A program made the position numbers and the translations under genes. The notes beneath the pieces were generated by a model that saw only the letters and a list, made by a program, of their open reading frames with translations, was not told where the DNA came from and searched no databases. Positions 57,417 to 64,000 of a stretch of DNA of 64,000 nt are shown in pieces. The first letter of the stretch is position 1; every line of letters begins with the position of its first letter. The stretch comes from CAZXFA01 sp964640085 (GTDB taxonomy: Bacteria > Actinomycetota > UBA4738 > HRBIN12), in contig CAZXFA010000012.1 in the NCBI GenBank assembly GCA_964640085.1, positions 10,705-74,704 of the forward strand, given 5' to 3'.

Positions 57417-57914
57417 ATGGCCGAGCGCGCATACCTGGGGCTCGGATCCAACCTCGGGGACCGTCTGGAGAACCTGCGGAGCGCGGTGGAGCTGCTCGCC
57501 GAGCGGATGGAGGTCCGCCGCTCCTCGCGCGTGTACGAGACCCGGCCCGTCGGCCCGCCCCAGCCCGATTACCTGAACGCGGTGGTGGAGGTCCTGACGG
57601 AGCTGGGTCCGCGCGGTCTGCTCGACGCTTGCCGGGCGGTCGAGGACGAGCTGGGCCGAGTGCGCGCCGAACGCTGGGGTCCTCGGACGATCGACGTCGA
57701 TGTGCTCACCTACGACCGCTTGGAGGTGGATGAGCCGGACCTCGTGATCCCGCACCCGCGGATGCACGAGCGCGGGTTCGTCCTGGTCCCGCTTCTGGAG
57801 CTCGAACCCGACCCGATGCTTCCCGGCGGGAGCCGCGTGGCCTCGCTTCGGCTCTCGCCGGGGTCGGTGCCCGACGTCCGGCCGTTCGCCCCGCCCCTCG
57901 AGACGCCGACATGA
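57417..57914 (+). CDS. folK: 2-amino-4-hydroxy-6-hydroxymethyldihydropteridine pyrophosphokinase
   Basis: 165 residues from ATG 57417. Diagnostic: AYLGLGSNLGDRLENLR, SSRVYETRPVGPPQPDYLNA, RAERWGPRTIDVDVL (Mg2+ Asp pair) and LVIPHPRMHERGFVLVPL. It pyrophosphorylates hydroxymethyl-dihydropterin for FolP. Its TGA overlaps the ATG of a membrane-anchored unknown protein (ATGA). Confidence 0.95.
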   Translation: MAERAYLGLGSNLGDRLENLRSAVELLAERMEVRRSSRVYETRPVGPPQPDYLNAVVEVLTELGPRGLLDACRAVEDELGRVRAERWGPRTIDVDVLTYDRLEVDEPDLVIPHPRMHERGFVLVPLLELEPDPMLPGGSRVASLRLSPGSVPDVRPFAPPLETPT

Positions 57915-59089
57915 GCCGCCACGACGACGACCTCGTGGAGGGCCGGCCGCGGCGCTCGGGCGCCATCGCGACGGTGGCGGCCATGGTCCTGGTCCTCGCC
58001 CTCCTTCCGTTCGCGGCGACGCGCCTGGCGAGCGACGGCACGCCCCGGTCCGACGCTGCGGAAGGGGGGGCGGAACCCACCGACGGCATCGGGACGCCAC
58101 CGGCACCGGGGTTGCACGGACGGCTGGTGTTCACCACGTTCGAGACCCGCGGGTCACTCGAGCGGCAGCAGCAGCTGTGGGTCCTCGACCTGGAGACCGG
58201 CGCGCTCACCGAGGGTCCGCTCGTCCCGGTCGTCGAGGAGCTCTGGGTTGCCGATGAGGAGCGTGGGTGGCTGATCCTCGTGAGCACCGGGGCGGACGCC
58301 CAGGGGGTCGCCTATCTGCTGACCGCGCTGACCACCACCGTCGAGCCGCTGGAGCTCGGTCGGGGCGACGTGGTCTCGCTCTCCCCCGACGGGACCGATC
58401 TGCTGGTCGGTCGGAGCGAGCCAGATCCGAGCTGTGGGGGCCACCGGCACGATCTCGAGCGGGTCTCGGTGGTCTCGGGAGCCCGGTCCACGTTGGCGCA
58501 CCGGGCGTGCGGGAGGCTCGTCGCCGCCATCGGCCTGGGCGAGGCGGCGCTGGCCACGCTCGCCGCCGACGGCCGACGCCGGGTACGCACCCTCGGGCCG
58601 GAGGGCGCGAGCCCCCTGTTCCGAGACCTCGCGGCGATCTCGAGCTCCCCTCGCGGGGCCGTCCTCTTGGTCGACGCCGAAGGCGAGGTACCGAAGGGGC
58701 TCGGCGTGTGGCCGCGGACCCCCACCGGTCCCCTGCTCGTGTGGCCGGGCGCGGGTAGCCCGAGGCCCCTGATGCCCGATGTCCGTCTGTACGCGCAGCG
58801 GGTGATCGCCTGGTCGGGGACGGGTGGCACCGTGGCGGTCGCCGGGATCGTGGAGGACCAACGGGGGCTGTGGCTGGTCTCGGTGGGATCCGGGACGATG
58901 ACGGCGCTCCTCCCCCCCAACTCCTTCCCGCTCCGCTCCGCGTTCTCCGGCGCCGCCTTCGACGATCTGGGTCGCGCGTTCGCCGGCGCGCCGGGGACCC
59001 TCGTCGTCTCCACCCAGGATGGTCCGGCCGCGCTCGCGCTGCCGCCGGACGCGCCGTCGCCCGTCGGTCCGGTCGCTTGGCTCCCCTGA
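57911..59089 (+). CDS. Membrane-anchored, beta-propeller-like protein of unknown function
   Basis: 392 residues from ATG 57911. A cytosolic head (MSRHDDDLVEGRPRRSG), one helix (AIATVAAMVLVLALLPFAAT), a Gly/Pro linker, then ~320 external residues with repeating strand pairs such as LWVLDLETGALTEG, GDVVSLSPDGTDLLVGRSE and RGLWLVSVGSGTMTALL. The SPDG/DxxTG pattern recalls TolB/WD40-type propellers. Two cysteines (DPSCGGHRH, HRACGRL) may form a disulfide. No function can be given; it is coupled to folK but lies outside the folate pathway. Confidence 0.65.
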   Translation: MSRHDDDLVEGRPRRSGAIATVAAMVLVLALLPFAATRLASDGTPRSDAAEGGAEPTDGIGTPPAPGLHGRLVFTTFETRGSLERQQQLWVLDLETGALTEGPLVPVVEELWVADEERGWLILVSTGADAQGVAYLLTALTTTVEPLELGRGDVVSLSPDGTDLLVGRSEPDPSCGGHRHDLERVSVVSGARSTLAHRACGRLVAAIGLGEAALATLAADGRRRVRTLGPEGASPLFRDLAAISSSPRGAVLLVDAEGEVPKGLGVWPRTPTGPLLVWPGAGSPRPLMPDVRLYAQRVIAWSGTGGTVAVAGIVEDQRGLWLVSVGSGTMTALLPPNSFPLRSAFSGAAFDDLGRAFAGAPGTLVVSTQDGPAALALPPDAPSPVGPVAWLP

Positions 59090-59093
59090 GGGG

Positions 59094-59099
59094 GATACT
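59094..59099 (+). promoter_or_regulatory. Leaderless -10-like element (GATACT) before the DUF2520 gene
   Basis: GATACT ends 7 nt before the ATG at 59107, directly after the upstream stop codon. Confidence 0.4.
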
Positions 59100-59106
59100 C
59101 CGGCCC

Positions 59107-59970
59107 ATGGACGTCGCCGTGGTGGGGGCCGGCCGTGTCGGGACGGCGATGGCCGTCCTGCTCGCGCGGGCGGGACATCGGATCGTGGCGGTCTCCGGCG
59201 GCGCCGCGACGCGCGATCGGGCCGCCTCGTACCTGCCTGGCGTCCCCGTCCGCTCCAACGAGGGTGCGGTGCCCGGCGCCGAGGTCGTCCTGCTCGGCAC
59301 GCCTGACGCCCAGATCGAACACGCCTGCGCCTCCTTGGCGACGGCGGGGGCGATCGGAGCCGGCATCGCCGTTGCGCACCTCTCGGGGGCAACCGGGCTC
59401 GACGCGCTGGCCGCGGCCCGGGAGTTGGAGGCCGAGGTCCTGTCGGTCCACCCGCTCCAATCCTGCCCGGACGTGGAGGCCGCCCTCGGCCGGATCCCCG
59501 GGAGCGCGTTCGCGGTGACGGCGCATGGGGATACGGGATACGTCCTCGGCGAGCGGCTGGCGCGGGACGCGGGGGGGCGACCGTTCCGGCTGGACGACGG
59601 GATGAAGCCCCTGTACCACGCGGCCGCCGTGTTCGCCTCGAACTACCTGGTCGCGATCACGGCGCTCGCGGAGCGACTGGAGCGTGCGGCGGGCGTCCCC
59701 GATCCGCTCGCGGTGCTCCAGCCGCTCCAGCGCGGGACGATGGAGAACCTGGAGGCGCTCGGTCCGGCGGCCGCGCTCACTGGACCGGCGGTCCGCGGGG
59801 ACGCGCCCACCTTGGAGCGGAACCTCGAGGCCCTCGCCGAGCACGCGCCCGAGGCCGTGGCGGCCTACGTCGCGCTCGCCGACGTCGCGCTCTCGCTCGC
59901 CGCCGACGCCGGCCGCCTGGAACGCGACCGGCGCGCGGCGGTGGAGGAGGTGCTGGCGCGATGGAGGTGA
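59107..59970 (+). CDS. Rossmann-fold/DUF2520 oxidoreductase-like protein
   Basis: 287 residues from ATG 59107. A dinucleotide-binding fold begins MDVAVVGAGRVGTAMAVLLA, followed by VVLLGTPDAQIEHACASLA and VAHLSGATGLDAL. The C-terminal helical DUF2520 domain holds LSVHPLQSCPD, MKPLYHAAAVFASNYLVAIT and LQPLQRGTMENL. The fold is that of ketopantoate reductase and 6-phosphogluconate dehydrogenase. It overlaps panC by 10 nt, and this pairing is common in Actinobacteria. A role as the missing ketopantoate reductase (PanE) is a reasonable guess from position, not proven. Confidence 0.82.
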   Translation: MDVAVVGAGRVGTAMAVLLARAGHRIVAVSGGAATRDRAASYLPGVPVRSNEGAVPGAEVVLLGTPDAQIEHACASLATAGAIGAGIAVAHLSGATGLDALAAARELEAEVLSVHPLQSCPDVEAALGRIPGSAFAVTAHGDTGYVLGERLARDAGGRPFRLDDGMKPLYHAAAVFASNYLVAITALAERLERAAGVPDPLAVLQPLQRGTMENLEALGPAAALTGPAVRGDAPTLERNLEALAEHAPEAVAAYVALADVALSLAADAGRLERDRRAAVEEVLARWR

Positions 59971-60812
59971 CCCGGACGGTCGCCCGGACCCTCGCCACCG
60001 CCGACATCGCCCGGGCCGAAGGCCGGACCGTCGGCCTGGTCCCCACGATGGGCGCCTTCCACGACGGGCACGTCTCCCTGATCCGCCGGGCGCGGCGCGA
60101 GCGCAGCCTGGTGATCGTCTCGGTCTTCGTCAACCCGACCCAGTTCGCCGATCCGGACGACGTGGCGGCCTACCCCCAGGACGAGGGGCGCGACCTGGGG
60201 ATCGCCCGTCGCGAGGGGGCGGACGTGCTCTTCGCGCCGCCGGTCGAGGAGATGTACCCGACCGGGCAGCCCGAGGTCACGGTCGATCCGGGACCGCTGG
60301 GCGAGCGGCTGGAAGGGGCGAGCCGCCCGGGACACTTCCGAGGCGTAGCCACCGTGGTGACCAAGCTCTTCCACGCCGCCGGCCCGTGCGCGGCGTACTT
60401 CGGGGAGAAGGACGCCCAGCAGCTCGCGGTGGTGCGGCGCCTCGTCCGCGACCTGGCCTTCCCGGTCGAGATCGTGCCGTGCGCCACGGTCCGCGAGGCG
60501 GACGGCCTGGCGATGTCCTCGCGCAACGCCCGGCTCACACCGGAGCAGCGCGAGGCTGCCGGATGTCTGTTCCTGGCGCTGTCGGAGGCTGCCGAGCTCG
60601 CCCGGGGCGGCGAGCGCGACGCGGGCGCGCTCGTCGCCGCGATGGCCCGGGAGATCGGCGCGACGCCGGTCGCGAAGCTCGACTACGCGGCGGTGGTGGA
60701 CGAGGAGACGTTCGAGCAGGTCCGCTCGGTCGAGGGGCCCGCCCGCGCGCTGGTCGCCGCCCGGTTCGATCGCGTCCGGCTGATCGACAACCTCGCGCTC
60801 CCACTCGTCTGA
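59961..60812 (+). CDS. panC: Pantoate-beta-alanine ligase (pantothenate synthetase)
   Basis: 283 residues from ATG 59961. Nucleotidyltransferase-type motifs: LVPTMGAFHDGHVSLIRRAR (HxGH-like), VFVNPTQFADPDD, RPGHFRGVATVVTKLF, YFGEKDAQQLAVVRRLV and AMSSRNARLTPEQRE (the SSRN motif). It joins pantoate and beta-alanine using ATP. The next gene, coaX, continues towards coenzyme A. Confidence 0.95.
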   Translation: MEVTRTVARTLATADIARAEGRTVGLVPTMGAFHDGHVSLIRRARRERSLVIVSVFVNPTQFADPDDVAAYPQDEGRDLGIARREGADVLFAPPVEEMYPTGQPEVTVDPGPLGERLEGASRPGHFRGVATVVTKLFHAAGPCAAYFGEKDAQQLAVVRRLVRDLAFPVEIVPCATVREADGLAMSSRNARLTPEQREAAGCLFLALSEAAELARGGERDAGALVAAMAREIGATPVAKLDYAAVVDEETFEQVRSVEGPARALVAARFDRVRLIDNLALPLV

Positions 60813-60877
60813 GTGCCGGCTGGGTGTCGGCGCGCGCCCGCCCGTGGCAGGATGGGCCGTCCGAGGAGGTGAGGGCG

Positions 60878-61657
60878 GTGCTGCTCGCGGTCGACGTCGG
60901 GAACACCGAGACCGTCCTCGGTGTGTTCAAGGGCACGGAGCTGATCGCCCGCTGGCGGATGGGTACCGTGCCAGAGCGAACCGCGGACGAGCTCGCGTTG
61001 CTCTTCGGCGGCTTCCTCGAGCACGAGGGCCTGCACTTCTCCCGGGAGATCACCGGTGTGGTCGTGTCTTCGGTGGTCCCGGCGGCCACCGATGCGCTGC
61101 GGGACATGGTCACGCGGTACTTCGGGTTCGAGCCCGTGATCGTGGAGCCGGGCGTCCGGACCGGGATGGCGATCCAGATCGACAACCCTCGGGAGGTGGG
61201 CGCGGACCGTATCGCGAACTCCGTGGCCGCGTTCGCGCGCCACGGGGGTCCCTGCATCGTGATCGACTTCGGTACGGCGACGAACTTCGACGTCGTGTCG
61301 GAGAAGGGGGAGTACCTGGGCGGCGTGATCGCACCGGGCCTCCAGGTGGCCGCGTCGAGCCTGTTCCGTGCCGCGGCCCGCCTCACCAAGGTTGAGCTCC
61401 GCCCCCCACGGACGGTGATCGGGAAGAGCACGGTGGAGGCCGTCCAGTCGGGTCTGATCCTCGGCGCCGCCGCCGAGGTCGACGGGATCGTCGAGCGGAT
61501 CCAGAAGGAGATCGGGAGCGCGAAGGTCATAGCCACCGGCGGTCACGCGCCGCTCGTGATCCCCCACTGCGCGACGGCGATCGAGCACGAGCCGTGGCTC
61601 ACGCTCGAGGGGTTGCGGCTGGTCTTCGAGCGCAACGTCGGACCGGCCGATGACTGA
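60878..61657 (+). CDS. coaX: Type III pantothenate kinase
   Basis: 259 residues from GTG 60878, 8 nt after GAGGAGG. Motifs: LLAVDVGNTETVLGVFKG (phosphate 1), GADRIANSVAAFARHGG, CIVIDFGTATNFDVVSEKGE and GGVIAPGLQVAASSLFRAAA. It phosphorylates pantothenate; the type III enzyme is not feedback-inhibited by CoA. The stop overlaps the lysS start by 8 nt. Confidence 0.94.
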   Translation: MLLAVDVGNTETVLGVFKGTELIARWRMGTVPERTADELALLFGGFLEHEGLHFSREITGVVVSSVVPAATDALRDMVTRYFGFEPVIVEPGVRTGMAIQIDNPREVGADRIANSVAAFARHGGPCIVIDFGTATNFDVVSEKGEYLGGVIAPGLQVAASSLFRAAARLTKVELRPPRTVIGKSTVEAVQSGLILGAAAEVDGIVERIQKEIGSAKVIATGGHAPLVIPHCATAIEHEPWLTLEGLRLVFERNVGPADD

Positions 61658-63149
61658 GCCCGAGGCCGGGGCGCGCGAGCGCGAGGTCCTGCGGGCGCGC
61701 CGGGACAGCCGAGAGCGGCTCGGTGACCGCGCGTTCGCGATGAACCTGGAGCTCGCGATCGGCGTTCGGGAAGCGACCCCCATCGCGGAGATCCGCGAGC
61801 GCCATGGCGGGTTGCCGCCCGACCGTCGGGAGGAGGAAGCGCGCTGCACCGTCGCGGGTCGCGTCGTGCTGCGCCGCAGCTTCGGCAAGCTGGTGTTCTT
61901 GGTCCTCCGGGATCGGAGCGGGGATCTCCAGGTGGTGGGCAACGAGTCGGACCTCTTGTCCGAAGACATCGCCCTGCTCGACGAGATCGACCTGGGCGAC
62001 CTGGTCGCCGCGAGCGGACCCATCGGCACCACGCGGAAGGGCGAGCTGTCGATCTTCGCCGATCGGCTCGCGATGCTCTCGAAGGCGCTCCGGCCCCTCC
62101 CCGAGAAGTGGCATGGGCTCAAGGACCCCGAGCTCCAGCAGAGGTACCGGTACCTCCAGCTCGCCACCGATCCCGATGCCCGCCGCGTGGTCGACGCGCG
62201 CGCCAGGACCCTGCGCGCGTTCCGCCGCGTGTTGGACGAGCGCGGCTTCGTGGAGGTCGAGACGCCGGTGCTGCACGCCTCGGCGGGGGGCGCGATCGCG
62301 CGCCCGTTCCTCACCCACCACCGGGCGCTCGACGTCGACCTGTACCTGCGGATCGCGCTCGAGTTGTACCTCAAGCGGCTGTTGGTCGGCGGCCTGGAGC
62401 GCGTGTACGAGATCGGGCGGAACTTCCGCAACGAAGGCATCGACCGGGACCACAACCCCGAGTTCACGATGCTCGAGGCCTACCAGGCCTACGGCGACTA
62501 CGAGACGATGATGGGGCTGGGCAAGGCGCTCGTCTGCGCTGCGGCCGAGGCGGTCCGAGGCTCGCTCCGCTTCACCTACCGGGGACGAGAGCTCGACCTG
62601 TCCGGGGAGTGGCCGCGCATCACGATCCTCGGCTCGGTGAGCGAGGCGACCGGCGAGGAGATCGCGCTCGGTCGACCCGACCTCGGGGAGGTCGCCGAGC
62701 GCCACGGCATAGAGGTCCACCCGACGTGGGGTCCGGGCAAGGTCGTGCTCGAGCTGTTCGAGAAGCTCGTCGAGCGTCACCTGTGGGATCCGGTGTTCGT
62801 CTGCGACTTCCCGCGCGAGGTCTCGCCGTTGGCGCGCCCCCACCGGAGCTCACCGGGACTCGTCGAGCATTTCGACCTCGTGATCGCCGGGATGGAGATC
62901 ATCCCCGCCTACTCGGAGCTCTCCGACCCCGACGAGCAGCGCCGGAGCTTCGAGATCCAGGCCGAGGCGCGCCGGAAGGGCGAGGAGGAGACCCATCCCC
63001 TGGACGAGGACTTCCTGCAGGCGCTCGAGCAGGGGATGCCGCCCGCCGGGGGTCTCGGGCTCGGCGTGGACCGGCTGTTGATGATCCTCGTGGACGCGCC
63101 GTCGATCCGCGACGTGATCCTGTTCCCGCACCACCGCCCGCAGGGGTGA
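61650..63149 (+). CDS. lysS: Lysyl-tRNA synthetase, class II
   Basis: 499 residues from ATG 61650. An N-terminal OB-fold (VAGRVVLRRSFGKLVFLVLR) binds the anticodon. Class II motifs follow: motif 1 region RRVLDERGFVEVETPVLHAS, motif 2 RVYEIGRNFRNEGIDRDHNP with FTMLEAYQAYGDYE, and motif 3 GLGLGVDRLLMILVDAPSIR. The C-terminus after motif 3 is short (DVILFPHHRPQG). The position between coaX and clpC is conserved in Actinobacteria. Confidence 0.95.
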   Translation: MTEPEAGAREREVLRARRDSRERLGDRAFAMNLELAIGVREATPIAEIRERHGGLPPDRREEEARCTVAGRVVLRRSFGKLVFLVLRDRSGDLQVVGNESDLLSEDIALLDEIDLGDLVAASGPIGTTRKGELSIFADRLAMLSKALRPLPEKWHGLKDPELQQRYRYLQLATDPDARRVVDARARTLRAFRRVLDERGFVEVETPVLHASAGGAIARPFLTHHRALDVDLYLRIALELYLKRLLVGGLERVYEIGRNFRNEGIDRDHNPEFTMLEAYQAYGDYETMMGLGKALVCAAAEAVRGSLRFTYRGRELDLSGEWPRITILGSVSEATGEEIALGRPDLGEVAERHGIEVHPTWGPGKVVLELFEKLVERHLWDPVFVCDFPREVSPLARPHRSSPGLVEHFDLVIAGMEIIPAYSELSDPDEQRRSFEIQAEARRKGEEETHPLDEDFLQALEQGMPPAGGLGLGVDRLLMILVDAPSIRDVILFPHHRPQG

Positions 63150-63154
63150 CGGGC

Positions 63155-63535
63155 CTAGCTGCCGACGGGGGTCTCCACGGCCTCGTGGAGCACGATGATG
63201 ATGTCCTCGAGTGGCGTCCCCTTTGCCAGGAACCCGCGTGCGCCGGCCGCCCGGGCCTCCTTCTCGATCCCCGGGTCCGCGTGCGCGGTGAGGATCACCA
63301 CCGGGAGGTTCGGCTTCTCCAGGTGGATCCGCCGCATCGCCTCGATCCCGTCGATGTCCGGCATCGACAGATCCATCAGGACCAGATCCGGGTCGTCGGA
63401 GAGAGCTCGATCGGCGGCCTCGAGGCCACCGCCCGCCTCCCCGGTCACGTCGAGGCTGCCCACCATGCGCAGCGCCGAGGTGAGCGCCCGGCGGAACGCC
63501 GGATGGTCGTCGACCACCAAGACCCGCAACGTCAT
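63155..63535 (-). CDS. Single-domain response regulator (receiver only)
   Basis: 126 residues from ATG 63533-63535. The receiver is complete: D9/D10 in RVLVVDDHPAF, phospho-acceptor D55 in LVLMDLSMPD, Thr in VVILTAHAD and Lys in GFLAKGTP. It ends soon after the last helix with no output domain. No kinase gene is nearby. It converges with lysS and lies back-to-back with the clpC promoter region; related lineages often have lsr2 or other small genes here. Confidence 0.82.
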   Translation of the reverse strand: MTLRVLVVDDHPAFRRALTSALRMVGSLDVTGEAGGGLEAADRALSDDPDLVLMDLSMPDIDGIEAMRRIHLEKPNLPVVILTAHADPGIEKEARAAGARGFLAKGTPLEDIIIVLHEAVETPVGS

Positions 63536-63799
63536 CGTCTCCTCATGGGGAAGGATCCTCGGGGGAGGGTCCGGCCCCTCGCCGACGGGGCCATGGTGGA
63601 GCACCGGGGTGGTCTACAGCAACGCCCCAGAAGGAGGAATTCTCGTGTGGTCCTTCCGGCCCATCCCATGCCCCAGAAGGCCTACATCGTTCGTCGGGGC
63701 TCAGGGTCGGCGACCGGGCGACCGAAAGGATCGGGGTGGGATGACCGCAGGTGCGATCGTTCCGCGCGAGGCGCAACCTGCCGAAGCGAGCCTCGGGGG

Positions 63800-63805
63800 T
63801 ATACT
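63800..63805 (+). promoter_or_regulatory. -10 element (TATACT) for clpC
   Basis: TATACT, one base from consensus, predicts a start near 63812 and a leader of about 130 nt, long for this window. No matching -35 is evident, as expected if an activator is used. Confidence 0.4.
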
Positions 63806-63917
63806 GGCCCCCGTGGGGCGCTTCGGAAGGCGCGCTGAACGGCGCCGCACCGGGGCGCCCGAACCGCCTCGGGGGTAGGACGGGGTCCGCAGATCCCCGA
63901 GGCCGTTGCGACGAGAA

Positions 63918-63933
63918 GGGACCCGCGGGTCCC
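63918..63933. promoter_or_regulatory. 16-bp perfect palindrome in the clpC leader
   Basis: GGGACCCGCGGGTCCC is self-complementary and ends 11 nt before the clpC ATG, next to GGGGGAG. It could be a protein-binding site or an RNA hairpin that controls ribosome access. It does not resemble CIRCE or the CtsR box. Confidence 0.35.
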
Positions 63934-63944
63934 GGGGGAGAGTT

Positions 63945-64000
63945 ATGTTCGAGCGCTTCACGGACCGAGCCCGCCGGGTCGTGGTCCTCGCCCAGGAAGA
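63945..64000 (+). CDS. clpC: ATP-dependent Clp protease ATP-binding subunit ClpC (5' end)
   Basis: ATG 63945 with GGGGGAG upstream; only 18 full codons are in the window, MFERFTDRARRVVVLAQE. This is the highly conserved beginning of ClpC N-terminal domain repeat 1, and the place after lysS fits. ClpC unfolds proteins for ClpP. The gene continues beyond the window. Confidence 0.9.
   Translation, partial: MFERFTDRARRVVVLAQE

Larger units (their letters stand above)
63536..63944. other. 409-bp intergenic region upstream of clpC
   Basis: This gap contains the 5' side of the receiver gene, a -10 box (63800-63805) and a 16-bp palindrome (63918-63933) before clpC. A possible small ORF starts at GTG 63645, 6 nt after GGAGGA, and runs to 63878 (77 residues, Pro/Arg-rich); composition and lack of recognisable sequence make it doubtful. 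Nothing else is evident. Confidence 0.5.

Overview
This is a very GC-rich stretch of bacterial chromosome, most consistent with a member of the Actinomycetota, probably an uncultured or deep-branching one. Evidence: the order zinc metalloprotease-tilS-hpt-ftsH-folE-folP-folB-folK-panC-coaX-lysS-clpC, an MFS-thymidylate kinase fusion, an LCP cell-wall protein, a TrkA pair next to an APC permease, frequent GTG/TTG starts, and many -10 boxes placed 6-8 nt before a start codon (leaderless transcripts). No rRNA, phage, insertion sequence or CRISPR array was found.

Layout. 1-0.65 kb: the 3' end of a flippase gene and an odd in-frame chimera (acetyltransferase head, NrfD-like membrane tail). 0.8-8.5 kb (minus): TIGR00725-type protein, MrfA-like helicase, Na+/Ca2+-type exchanger, LCP protein, membrane-anchored unknown, CLC transporter with CBS domains. 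8.7-20.8 kb: ion and energy island with NhaA, a CBS protein, an ArsB/NhaD-type permease, a membrane H+-pyrophosphatase, two RCK/TrkA proteins and two tandem KimA-like APC permeases. 20.8-25.5 kb: small metabolic and membrane genes (HD protein, Cys-rich unknown, tryptophanase/tyrosine phenol-lyase family enzyme, YihY, GNAT, DedA). 25.7-31.3 kb: topA, MFS-tmk fusion, holB.

31.4-45.1 kb is a signalling region: a lone receiver protein, a secreted M36 protease, a decayed sensor-kinase gene, a sensor kinase lacking its phospho-acceptor His, an intact sensor kinase, a universal stress protein, a NarL regulator, a receiver/LuxR/adenylate-cyclase fusion, two membrane proteins, and a universal-stress-protein/ABC1-kinase fusion. 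A shared palindrome lies before the stress protein and before the lone receiver. This is the part of the window most likely to hold something undescribed.

45.2-64 kb: tRNA-Thr(CGT), a leaderless Pro/Ala-rich membrane protein, then the conserved housekeeping run for tRNA modification, purine salvage, proteolysis, folate, pantothenate/CoA and lysyl-tRNA synthesis, ending at the first codons of clpC. On the opposite strand it is interrupted by a large zinc-ribbon/cyclase/AAA/TPR protein and by a lone receiver next to clpC. Genes within runs are tightly packed, often with ATGA, GTGA or TGATG overlaps, so most are probably translationally coupled.
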